A DNA stretch of 64,000 nucleotides, taken from positions 118,501 through 182,500 of the forward strand of contig WPIO01000205.1 of NCBI GenBank assembly GCA_009760855.2, read 5' to 3'. Shown piece by piece: positions 41,871 to 64,000 of the stretch (its first letter is position 1; every line of letters starts with the position of its first letter). The notes beneath the pieces are model-generated. The model made no database searches. It was given only the letters and a program-made list of their open reading frames with translations, and had not been told where the DNA came from. Source of the DNA: Cristatella mucedo (taxonomy: Eukaryota > Bryozoa > Phylactolaemata > Cristatellidae). A program made the position numbers and the translations under genes.

Positions 41871-43228
41871 GCATCCTTGGCAATTCTACTTACTACCGGC
41901 ACCATAGGAGTAGCCAAACATTGCGGGGGTCACACATTGCCGGACAGTGCAGTCGGACTACTGCACTGTTTCGGCCCATCACTGCTCCACTATCCAGCTG
42001 GAACTCAGTTCCCCCGTTTCTGCTTTTACCTGTAGCCCAGACGTTGGCTCAACCACGCCAATCGAAATTCTCCAGAGCTCAATAGCGATTGCCATCTATA
42101 CTAGCTACTCAGCTGTAGGCAGCTCCGGTCGGCGCAGCAGGCTTAGTCAGGCGGCCGCTTCAGAAAATCTGCCCCTGCTCGCACGGGCACCAGCCGGCCT
42201 GTGGCTTTTCCAAATTCCACAGCAAACACCTCAACGATAGGCACTTTTGCTACCGGAAAGTAAAGTACTGCTCGCTGTAGGCGCCGTTTAGCAGTCACAC
42301 CTCCAAATATCCGACCGATCCGGAAGACTCGTTCGCACCCCCCCCCCACATATGATCCGGAAGCCAGGCGCGGCAGAGACGGTGGAAAGACGGGAATGCT
42401 GCAATAACGGTGAGTTTCGGATCCTAAAAAATGAGGGAAAGACACGGGGAACGACGGCGGCGACGTTGCGACGCGAGTCCGTGAGTTGGAGCGGCAGCAC
42501 TTTTGAAGCCCGAAGTATGCGTCACGCCCCTCGCTCTCTACATGCCCGAGCTTGGCTGCGGCACGTCCGCGGCACGTCCGCGGCAGCAGCGGCGGCGGCA
42601 GCAGCAGCGCGATGACCGGAGCGACAGCAGCGCCACTTACACCAACGACACGACCAAACAGAGCACGGGACGCGAAAGAAGATTATCGCTCGCTCGACGC
42701 AAAGTGCTACTGACTAATCGCTAATCACCAACAGTAGGCGAGCAACTGAATGACTCCGTAAACAGCGGTACAGCAAAGTTTTGGAATCGTAAGAAAATTA
42801 TGCAATCTCCTCATGCATACAGGATACAAGATACAATTAAAGAGACATGCAGAGGCTGGGAAATGCATACCAGGCCAGCGAGACGGAGACGATTCCCTAA
42901 TCTCTGCTACCAATATGGCGGATCGTGTGACGTCAGGTGCCAGCGGAAGTTCTGTATGCTGGTAGTATTGCTTCGGTTCCCGCCTCAAGCCATGGGCGAG
43001 AGTCCTTCGCAGTTTTTAACAAAGTACTCCTGCCACAGCCGCCGCATACCCTCATCTCACGTTTCTTCGCTTTGCCCGGGAGCTTGGGGACCACTTGCGT
43101 AGACGCTCAGACAGACTTCCGGCTGATCAATCTTTTGCGAGGCAACGCTTTGTTTACCTCCTCCTCCTCCCCCCCCCCCCCCGCCGCCAAAGCCGCCGGA
43201 GGCACTGCTGCGGCCGCTCGGTGAACAG
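41871..43228 (+). promoter_or_regulatory. Upstream region of the F-box gene
   Basis: 42340-43228 becomes CpG-rich, with GCGGCACGTCC duplicated at 42560, a GGCGGCAGCAG run, and a C14 run before the candidate first ATG. Plausible CpG-island promoter; no TATA seen. Confidence 0.3.
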
Positions 43229-43268
43229 ATGCGGCCGAACCCGTCAAACCCGGCGTACCATGTCGACG
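43229..43268 (+). CDS. Candidate first coding exon of the F-box gene
   Basis: ATG at 43229 opens MRPNPSNPAYHVD and runs to a strong donor GTAAGCGTG at 43269, in a CpG-rich block. It ends in phase 1. Joined to the good acceptor GACTTGCAG at 44893 it reads through into DGSIGRKRYSWHKL, a coding-like frame. That frame is one base out of register with the F-box frame further on, so the join to the F-box protein is unproven. Confidence 0.4.
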
Positions 43269-43759
43269 GTAAGCGTGAGGCCTGCCTTTAAGCTGGATCC
43301 CGGCGCCGCGGCCTCTCGGTGCTTCGCCGGCGCTAGCTACTTCGCGGTGTCCGGCTGGCGCACGTGAATCTCGAGTGACTGCTTTCATGATGTCCAGCAA
43401 CGTGGTCGGTGAGACTTTCTTAAAAATGCGCTTAGCACAGCCAGCCTAGCTGAGCTGTGTGCGGAATGTGCGTCGTTTTACTATATGATATGACAGTGAA
43501 TTTCAGAGCGGCACCTACAGCCATATCAGCTTTTTTTTTTAGCAACGATCTCTGCTTATCGCGAATGCGAACACAATCTTAATATCGCTTACGGCTGCTG
43601 CTTGTCACGGAAAGAAGAGCCCAAGTCTTGCCTAGGCCGGCCAAGTCTCGGCGTTGTGGGGGGGGGGGGTTCGATTAGCTGATTAAACCCAGATACTGGG
43701 TGCTGGGCTTGAAATTAACAAGTCTCCCGTTTTAGGCTTGGAATGAGCTTGCGAGCTAG

Positions 43760-43951
43760 AGCGAGAGAGGGGAGAGAGCAGAGAGAGAGAGAGAGAGAGA
43801 GAGCAGAGAGCAGAGAGAGAGAGAGAGAGCGAGCAGAGAGAGGGAGAGGGAGAGAGAGCGAGCAGAGAGAGGGAGAGAGCAGAGAGAGATGGGTAGATAG
43901 ATAGATAGATAGATAGACAGAGGGAGAGAGAGAGAAAGAGAGAGAAAGAGA

Positions 43952-44033
<82 letters not shown>

Positions 44034-44070
44034 AGAGAGAGCAGAGATAGAGAGGGAGAGAGAGAGAGAG
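43760..44070. repeat. Complex (GA)n/(GATA)n/(GAGC)n array
   Basis: About 310 bases, with GATA units at 43896-43916 and a long GA run at 43946-44032. In the candidate first intron of the F-box gene. Confidence 0.92.
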
Positions 44071-44893
44071 CCAACGATTGATGAGTAGAACAGAGAAAGA
44101 TTATTGGTGTGATGAGTGACGATGCTGGTGCTGGCCTGCAGGTGCAAACTCATGTTCGTAATGTTGAGTGATTGTTATGTCATCTCTACAATTCCTTGCG
44201 ACCGAACACGCCCATCCACCACTGGTAATAATTCGTTATAGTCTGTTGATTCATGTTTATATGCAAACTATTTGCTGGTTATGCATGGTCAATGATGTAA
44301 GCACGTGTGGTGTATGTATGTGTTGTTTGTGGGTGGGTGTGCGTATGTGAGCGTATGTGTAAATGCCTTGCCACGCGGGCAGCTCTGAGGTTTGTGTTGA
44401 GGGCAAGGCTCTGTGCTGGATGGCTTCACATCTTTAGGGGAAGTTAGACAACGTTCAGTTTTTGCGACTGGATTGCTGCTGGAGCATCGTTCAGTTTTTG
44501 CGACTGCATTGCTGCTGGACACTTGCTACTAATGATGAGTTTGCTTGTTAATTTCTCAGAATGTTTTAGTGGTTGCACACGTACCCAAGTTTGATGTGCA
44601 GGCTTAGTTGCCACTTCATGGATGCAGAAGGTGCTTGACCTTCTCTGCTGCCACATTTTAGAGGTGCACGTCAGCCTGCCGTAACTCTTGCTGCGACTGG
44701 TTTCTGCTTTTTGTGACGTTGTAGGGACAGATCGTGTGCTGTGAGCCCTGATCGGCACTGCCAGTCACGTGCTCGGCACTGCCAATCACGAACGAGGTAC
44801 CACTGAGTGGTCCACTCCTGCTGCTCCTGCTTGCCCAATATACTGAGAGATCAGTGACCTGCTCTGTGCCCGTGCATATCCGGCGACTTGCAG

Positions 44894-45360
44894 ACGGCAG
44901 CATCGGGCGTAAGCGCTATTCTTGGCACAAGCTGGTTATAAACCCTCTGACCAGCCTGCCATCGTCGTTGCCGTCGGCGTCTGCCCGATGGTGCCCACCG
45001 AGCCAGACAAAGCAGCAGCAGCAGGCAACCTATCGCATTGCCGTCACGCCTGCCGCACGATGCCCTCGGCCGCGCATGTTGGCTGCGGCAGGCGAAGGCC
45101 ACATCCGGCCGGCTCAGATGCTGCCGAAGCGATCGACGGCGAGGCGGAGGAGGCAGTTCGTCGCAGACCGGCCTCGGCCGTGGCGGCTGCGTCGATGCGA
45201 GGCGGATGGGACGTGGCGAGTGTGCGACCAGCGAAGCTTCGAGAGCCTGCTCCGCCGCCGCTGCCTCCAGCTGTGCGGTCAGCAATGGCCGGCGGCGGAA
45301 GCAGGCGCTGCCGCTCGGCTGCTGCGGCGGTCACCTTCTCCGACCTGCGGCATTGCCTGA
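44894..45360 (+). CDS. Alternative-frame N-terminal coding segment of the F-box gene
   Basis: This frame is open from the acceptor at 44892-44893 to TGA at 45358-45360 and matches the phase of the candidate first exon. It reads GRKRYSWHKLVINPLTSLPS, then a Gln run, an Arg-rich segment, and WRVCDQRSFESLLRRRCLQL. Up to about 45285 its third codon positions are more GC-rich than those of the F-box frame, the pattern expected of the real frame in this genome. A one-base deletion in the assembly, a real frameshift, or a short unseen intron could link it to the F-box frame. Confidence 0.35.
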
Positions 45361-46823
45361 GCATGCGGGGTGCCACCGAGGCAAGGAAGCCGTGCTTCGA
45401 CTTCCGCCGGCAGCCGACGCTCGTCGAGTTTGGCCCGTCGTTGAGCAACACTGGACGGCTGCCGCCGCCACTGCTAGCCGGAAGCGAATCGCTGTGTGCA
45501 GAATGGCGGCTCGTCATTCAGCAGCAGCGACAGCTGCGGCATCAGCAGCAGCAGCAGCAGCAGCTTGGACTGAACTTCAACGCCATGCCCCTGGACTGTC
45601 GTCTCAAGGTGTTCTCGCTTCTGACGCAGCGGCAAAAGGGCCGCTGTCTTGCAGTGTGCCGCACGTGGAACTCCGACCTGCACTCGGCTCAGCTGTGGGC
45701 CTGCATCGACTTTGGCGAGTTTGACTTGTGCGCCGGCGGCCACGATGCAGCCGTCGCAGCCCCCGACAGGACCGGCGGAGCTGGGGCTGGCTCGGCAGCA
45801 GCAGCAGCAGCCCCGGCGGCCGCAGCAGAAGTCCCGGCGGCCGCCGCCACGGGTCGCTGCGGCTGGCCGTGCTACGGCCGCTACGAGCGGCGCATCGACT
45901 CCTACGTCAGCTTCCTCGTCGCCATGCGCCCTCGACCGCGGTCACTGGCGCTCTCGTTCGACGTCGGCGCAGACCGGTGGCGCAGCGTCGTGGAGCGCTT
46001 CCTGCACGGCGTCGACCTCGGTGGGCTGCGGCACGCGCGCTTCAACTGGAAGGAGACGCCCACCAAGCCGTTCTGGCTGGACAAGGCTTCCGCTGCCGCC
46101 GCCTCAGCACTCAGCCTCGAGCGGCACTTCGCTCTGAGCCGCGCGCGGCAGATCGTGTTCGTCCAGCTCTTTGCTCTGTTCGTGGAGCGAGCGCCCGCAC
46201 TGCGCGCGCTCGCCACGCCGTTCGACTGGTCGCCCGCTTCCGTCGAGCAGCTGCTGCGCCTGCGCCATCTTCGGCACCTCGTGCTCGACAAGTACTTTGT
46301 GCTGCAGGCGCTGCCGCCTCCGCTGCTCGCACGGGCCGTGGGTGGCCTGCCGGAGCTAGAGCGGCTCAGCCTCGAAATATGGACGCCGCCGCCGCTGCTG
46401 CCAGCTCGCAAGTGTGCGGCAGGCGCGGCTGCCAGCGGCGGCAGCGGAGCAGGAGCAGCTACTGCTGCCGCTTCGAAGGCTCAGCACGCGATCGCCTCTG
46501 GCAGCCTGCGGCACCTTGACATATCCGCTTGTCGAGGTTTCTACTTGACCTCCGTGACTCTGCCGCAGCTGCAGTCGCTGCGCGTGCGTCGGCACCCGTG
46601 GAACGGGCCGCTTACGACTCACGACAAGTTCGAGGTGCCTTGCCTGTGCGACGTGCTGGCGGCCGGTGCACCGCAGCTGCAGCGCATCAACGATTTGAAG
46701 CTGGAAAGTGGCTGGCACGGTCGGCCCGCGGCCTCAGGCGGCCACCAGGTGGCAGCACCTCTGGGCGAACTGATGCGGCAGGTGTGCTCTTGTCACGAGC
46801 ACCGCAGGACAGCCATTCTGTAG
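44988..46823 (+). CDS. F-box protein with leucine-rich-like C-terminal region
   Basis: Open from 44913; first ATG at 44988 gives 611 residues to TAG at 46821. Seen: an Ala/Arg-rich N-terminus; a Gln run near 178-195; an F-box at about 197-245 (MPLDCRLKVFSLL, then CLAVCRTWNSDLHSAQLWAC); an Ala-rich linker; then regularly spaced Leu-rich segments (RHLRHLVLDKYF, LPELERLSLEIW, SLRHLDISACRGFYL, LPQLQSLRVRRHPWN) ending near a CSCHEHR motif. F-box proteins are substrate receptors of SCF ubiquitin ligases, binding SKP1 through the F-box; the substrate is unknown. Codons are strongly GC3-rich. Before about 45290 the better coding signal is in another frame, so the true N-terminus may differ. I cannot assign a named FBXO/FBXL orthologue. 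Confidence 0.75.
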   Translation: MVPTEPDKAAAAGNLSHCRHACRTMPSAAHVGCGRRRPHPAGSDAAEAIDGEAEEAVRRRPASAVAAASMRGGWDVASVRPAKLREPAPPPLPPAVRSAMAGGGSRRCRSAAAAVTFSDLRHCLSMRGATEARKPCFDFRRQPTLVEFGPSLSNTGRLPPPLLAGSESLCAEWRLVIQQQRQLRHQQQQQQQLGLNFNAMPLDCRLKVFSLLTQRQKGRCLAVCRTWNSDLHSAQLWACIDFGEFDLCAGGHDAAVAAPDRTGGAGAGSAAAAAAPAAAAEVPAAAATGRCGWPCYGRYERRIDSYVSFLVAMRPRPRSLALSFDVGADRWRSVVERFLHGVDLGGLRHARFNWKETPTKPFWLDKASAAAASALSLERHFALSRARQIVFVQLFALFVERAPALRALATPFDWSPASVEQLLRLRHLRHLVLDKYFVLQALPPPLLARAVGGLPELERLSLEIWTPPPLLPARKCAAGAAASGGSGAGAATAAASKAQHAIASGSLRHLDISACRGFYLTSVTLPQLQSLRVRRHPWNGPLTTHDKFEVPCLCDVLAAGAPQLQRINDLKLESGWHGRPAASGGHQVAAPLGELMRQVCSCHEHRRTAIL

Positions 46824-47073
46824 TGAGAGCTCGTGCAGTGTGCTATGCTCGCGAACCGCCAGCGAGCGCTGGTCGCTGATGTTTCAAGCCCTATGCATCT
46901 CCCAGCTCCAACACCGCCGTGTGCCGCCATGCTGCTGCTGCCATGGCCCCCGACGCCATGCTGCTGCGTTTCTCTTTAGTCGTTTGATGTGGCAGTCGCT
47001 GTGGTAGTTTCGGTACCGTTTTCCAAACCTGCTCAGCCAGTTTTATTGGCTGTTGCAGTCTTATCGATCGTTT

Positions 47074-47079
47074 ATTAAA
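47074..47079 (+). promoter_or_regulatory. Candidate polyadenylation signal of the F-box gene
   Basis: ATTAAA, the commonest variant hexamer, lies 251 bp after the stop. No AATAAA is closer. Confidence 0.4.
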
Positions 47080-47735
47080 CTGGAAACTTTTCCCCTAGGT
47101 GCTGGCTGGTCAGTTTTTGTCTGGGAAGAACCAGGGGCACTCACGATCGCTTTTCAGTGTTGTGGCTGCTTACATACAGAGCATCAATGATACAATACCT
47201 GTAGGGGACTGACTTGACTGGCGATCCATTTGATTGTGTACCTTCTGAGGCATATGCATATGCCTCATTGTGTCCCCTGGCAACTCGTGTTTTGGATAGA
47301 CAGACACACAGAGAACGGATCACAACCGTAGCCATAACTAGACAAGAGATTTCATCGGTTAGGGCAATACGGTTGATTGCAGTGCAGTACATGCTGGTGG
47401 TAAGGCACACGTTTGCTGTTGTTTAACTCCTGGTACAAATCGACTCCTTATAATTCTGCTAAATTTTGCCATCTCCTGAGCAGTGGGCCAAATCAAGTGT
47501 CATTTGCATATAATTGACATGCAATCTCTTATTTCGTAGAGTCTGCTTTATCAGTTTTTCCAATACCCACCATAAGACCAATCAGAAATGAACTCACTGG
47601 GCTAATCTTCACTCTTGCATACAATTACATGTTAATAGAAATTCAGATGCAAATTGTAATGGAACTCCAATTTGTAAATGTAGGAAGAGGTTTCGACCAC
47701 TTGGCTACTATGGGGGCAACTATGTACTGCTTGGT
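47080..47735. other. Convergent gap between the F-box gene and NPDC1, left part
   Basis: Unique sequence after the F-box poly(A) signal; a GAGGCATATGCATATGCCTC perfect 20-base palindrome sits at 47247-47266. Confidence 0.6.
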
Positions 47736-47912
47736 GAGCCGTGATGGCACACAAGGTAAGGCGGTTGCTTTCACGACCTCGGTCCCGAGGTCGTGGGTTC
47801 GATTCCTGCGGTGGGCGATTCTTTATCGCCACTGCAAGCAGTGGTGATAGCCATAAGGCTCTTCTGTCGCTATACAAAAAGAGGCTGTTTAATCAGCTAG
47901 GATTTATTTATT
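47736..47912 (+). mobile_element. SINE-1, tRNA-derived
   Basis: The 5' part has tRNA-like promoter boxes: a GATGGCACACAAGG box-A-like block and GGGTTCGATTCCTGCG (box B), with an 11-bp stem CACGACCTCGG/CCGAGGTCGTG between them. The 3' part is unrelated to tRNA and ends TTTAATCAGCTAGG then TTTATT. A real tRNA gene is rejected because the stem lengths and spacing do not fit. Confidence 0.72.
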
Positions 47913-47921
47913 TATATTAAC

Positions 47922-48895
47922 AATCAAGTCTGCCTACTTTTAGCTACGTAAAATTGCAACATTCTGGCTTGTTTAGACAGGGATACCACATCAATCAATC
48001 AATCCTAGCTGATTAAACAGCTTATTTTTGAATAGCGACAGAAGAGCCTTTACGGCTATCACCACCGCTTGCAGTGGCGATAAAGGATCGCCCACCACAG
48101 GAATCGAACCCACGACCTCGGGACCGAGGTCGTGAAAGCAATCGCCTTACCTAGTGTACCATCACGGCTCATCGACACATCTAAGTTGGTCCATGCATTT
48201 GTGACATCCCGTCTTGACTTCTGTAACTCACTGCTTGCTGCTCTACCGGTGTGCTCGATCAGGCGCTTGCAGCTGGTGCAAAACCCTGCAGCTAGGCTTG
48301 TCTGTCGTTAGCGTTGCAGTTGCCACATCACACCACTTCTTGCCGACCTGCTCTGGCTACCAGTCAAGCAACGCATCGACTTCAAGGTTTCGTCACTCAC
48401 TTTTAGGTCCTATTCTTTGGCTCCCGCCTACCTACCAGATCTACTGCCCCACCAGGCTAAGCATCGTACCACCCGCTTTTCGGAATCCACTAGTCTAGAA
48501 ATACCTCGTACAAACCTTAAATCCTTTGGAGACCGTGCATTTAGTTCGTATGCTCCCAAAGCCTGCAACTCACTCCCGACCTGCGTCAGAACATCCCTTG
48601 ACCTGACCACATTTAAAGGGAACTTAAAAACACACCTATTTAGGACAGCATTTAGTGGGTCCCTATGATTCGTCCTTTACGTGCTTATGCGTGCTGACAC
48701 TGTGCATGCTGCCACTAACCACACTTGCATGCTGACCCTGTGCACGTTACCCCTAACCATGTTATTCTTGTTCTTTATCGAGCATGCTACCACTCACCAT
48801 CCTATCGCGTTTCCTTTTGCAGCAAATGTAAAGTGCCTAGAGAAAGATTGAGGGTGCTTTATCAAGTGTGTTGTTATCATTATGCTAGACGAGGC
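47922..48895 (+). mobile_element. L2-A copy interrupted by a SINE
   Basis: L2-A homology at 47922-47991 and 48176-48895, interrupted by a minus-strand SINE-1 with a 6-bp target duplication CACATC. The last 83 codons are open and nearly identical to the 20975 copy, so the two are closely related. Confidence 0.88.
47998..48175 (-). mobile_element. SINE-1, inverted second copy
   Basis: Reverse complement of the 47736 copy with about 90% identity by eye, including the 24-base hairpin. Flanked by CACATC on both sides, a 6-bp target duplication inside L2-A. Tail is (TGAT)n. Confidence 0.78.
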
Positions 48896-50357
48896 TATGG
48901 ATGCAGTGGCACATTGCATATACGAATGGGAACGTTCAGCGATGCAGCGAAACAGCAATTTTTAATTTGCAGAGCCTGACGTCGATTATTACTGGTATGA
49001 GCAGCTAGCCAAGCGGCTAGCCACAAATCGAATATGCCCACCCAGCTGCTACACCCAGAGAGAGGCTGCTAGCGGGAGGTGCAGCAAGTTGAAATCGCAC
49101 AGACCAGGTACTAGGTGATTATAGTGTATTAGAACAATTCAAGCACTTTTGCCCCGAAAAGACGTCTGCGAAATCACGAGCAAACGAGAGGCAACAGGAG
49201 CTTGCAACGATGCAGACAACAGTGCAACAGCAACATGGCTGCAACATCCAGTGAGCAATCTTCCAAGCAGCATCAGAAGTGCGCAATCAATTCGTAGGTG
49301 GCAATTGCTCACAAGCACTAGGTTCGGCTTAAACCCATGGTACAGCAGCACAAACAAGAAATGTACACCAACCGTGAAATAAAAAAAAAAGATAGCACCA
49401 TATACTGAGTAAGAACTAGTCATTCAAATCTGTAGCAATGCAAATCATCTAAAGATCAAAGAAAAAAAGAATAGCCAGACACGGTGCTGAAGGAAACAGC
49501 TTAATGATACGTCATTAGATATATATACCGTGCTATAAGACACAGGAGCGCCTCTTTCAGGGCGCCGAAAGGGTAAAAATAGAAAGATAAAAGAAAAGCA
49601 ACACACTCGGCGAAGGGTAGATGGCCATATACGATGAAAGAGTCGACCAGAGACCTGAGGCATCAGAGAAAGAAAGATACGGAAGGTAAAGCAGCGGAAT
49701 GAAGTGTGGACTACAAGGAACACGACGACCAGAAGAGCAATGCCAGCAATTATGGTGAAATGCTCCAGATAAAGGTGATGGTGTACAATAAACACAAGTG
49801 CCGTGACCGTGTGACAGCCTTTGGTGTACTCAATAAAAATATGTTAAGAGGAGTCATGTGAGAGTTGCTGGTGGCGGTGATGGAGCAGTCGGCATTGGCA
49901 GCGTCCACTGTCACGAGCTCAGCACAGTCAGCAGACTCAGGGGTCAAGGGTCACGGGCCAAGAGCACATCCCCCGGCCAGTAAACGAAGTCGAGCCGTGC
50001 ATCCGGCGCACAGCAGGGAACAATCGGCCACCGGGACAGTAACACAAGTCGTGTATACATAGCCGCAAAACACCAAGCGATCCTGTCGAAAACGAGAGTT
50101 CAGGGGCAGCAGCAGCCTGGCATGCAAGACTAGCTAATTAGCAGTATGAGCAAGTATGAGAACTACAAGAGAACGATTGGACAAAAGAGGAAGTCACGTG
50201 ATGGCCAAAGGAGGAGGAGGAAGTTGCCTCCAGCGAAGTCACCTTGCACGAGGCACAACGACAGCAGCTGCTGACTCGATAGCATGCTCCCATGCTGCCA
50301 TCGATGGCTGAGCAGCGGTGCAATAGGAACCACTGTGTCGCTTCGTGCAAGGCATCG
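48896..50357. other. NPDC1 3' flank
   Basis: Contains a minus-strand open frame (49795-49445) with a hydrophobic run FTIIAGIALLVVVFLVV; probably NPDC1 3' UTR, though a small membrane-protein exon cannot be excluded. Confidence 0.35.
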
Positions 50358-63303
<12,946 letters not shown>

Positions 63304-64000
63304 CTGTGCAAAGAGAAGCAAGCGGGTCATGCTGCAGCCCAATAGCCAGTGCCCAGCAAGAGACATGCAGCAAGAGACATGCTGTAAAAGCGAGTCAGCA
63401 AGACAAGCGAGGCAGACGATAGGTCGTGGCCTCATCAAAGGCAACGACTGGCAGCTTTGGCACTAGCTACATTCATTCGCTGTCAAGATACAAAGTTCAC
63501 GGTCGTCACTTTTTCTCGGCGCCGCACTGTGCTCTAGTTGCAGCAAGTGCAGCAGCATGCCTGCAGCTGCAGCACACGTGCAGCATCTCATGCAGTCGAG
63601 AGCACGGACCCGCGTAGGCTCTGTCTGATAGGTTAGCAAGAAGCTGCAGCTCACGAAGGTCCTCTCATTTAGGTGCCCACAGCTCCCAGCTCCGACAGGA
63701 TGCCGACCTCTGCCGGCAGCCAGGCAAGCAGGCAGGCCAACCCCAGGTTAGCGACTGGTCAAGGCAAGCTCAGTTTCTATTCATCCCTCACCCGTTCTCT
63801 AGGAGTTTCAATCTTTGGCAACCTAGTGTTGCCACCAGTGCCACTCTCCACTGTCATGATTAGACGCTTAGTGCTAGTTCACTCCACCCGTGCCACTCTC
63901 CACTGTCATGATTAGACGCTTAGTGCTAGTTCACTATGTAGCACAAATTTTGTCCCCGGGTATTAGGTGTTACTTCATAATTGCTAATGCCTCGGAAGCC
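63304..64000. other. Region upstream of NPDC1 exon A
   Basis: The exon encoding the signal peptide should lie here or beyond the window. No minus-strand ATG with a signal-like leader and a phase-1 donor was convincing. A 47-bp direct duplication (TGCCACTCTCCACTGTCATG unit) occurs at 63837-63931. Confidence 0.45.

Noticed and set aside
45038-46519. Arg/Ala-rich frames of 160-260 codons in other frames of the F-box exon
   Set aside because: GC-rich exon leaves alternative frames open; the F-box and leucine pattern identify the real one. Only the frame at 44894-45360 was kept as a question.
47740-47818. tRNA gene
   Set aside because: Box A/B-like blocks are present, but stems and lengths do not fold as tRNA and the sequence continues into a SINE body found in several copies.
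49445-49795. Small membrane protein on the minus strand
   Set aside because: One hydrophobic run is present, but there is no supporting exon, start or homology; it fits NPDC1 3' flank. Mentioned only as a possibility.

Overview
The window is eukaryotic nuclear DNA from an animal, most likely an invertebrate. Every gene I can read is split by GT-AG introns. Two of the four genes are clear orthologues of human genes (PTGES2, RAB14). A third is a diverged member of the metazoan NPDC1 family. The fourth encodes an F-box protein. The intergenic and intronic DNA is packed with L2-type non-LTR retrotransposon copies, tRNA-derived SINEs, minisatellites and long (GA)n, (AC)n, (CAG)n and (GGA)n arrays. 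Nothing looks bacterial or viral. I cannot name the species.

Layout: 0-13 kb is repeat-rich intergenic DNA with no gene I can support. It holds nested L2-A/L2-B fragments, four minisatellites and a GC-rich block near 4.3-4.6 kb. 13.99-25.30 kb (+) is PTGES2: seven exons joined in phase, about 381 codons, with TM segment, CPFC redox motif and GST-C-like end. Its introns carry several L2-A copies, one with an open reverse-transcriptase frame. 29.49-36.10 kb (-) is RAB14: six exons, 220 residues, ending in a prenylation motif. 43.23-46.82 kb (+) is an F-box gene whose upstream part shows a change of reading frame. 50.36-63.30 kb (-) is an NPDC1-like membrane protein gene. Seven exons were reconstructed, including the stop; the signal-peptide exon was not found. 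59.24-62.01 kb, in the first traceable NPDC1 intron, is the longest copy of the second retrotransposon family, L2-B.

The genes do not form an operon or a pathway. PTGES2 and RAB14 are convergent, RAB14 and the F-box gene divergent, the F-box gene and NPDC1 convergent. RAB14 is an endosome/Golgi trafficking GTPase and NPDC1-family proteins are linked to neuronal vesicle membranes, but their proximity here is not evidence of co-function.

The observations I find most worth checking are: two Cys6 modules in the NPDC1-like ectodomain, on separate exons of matching phase; the frame switch in the F-box gene; a SINE family whose 3' end matches the local L2-A LINE; tail-to-tail L2-A pairs that form fold-back DNA; a splice-acceptor-like motif in the L2-A 3' end; and a perfect palindrome beside a duplicated TATA-containing block at 9.3-9.97 kb. 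All homology calls are by eye; no database search was possible.
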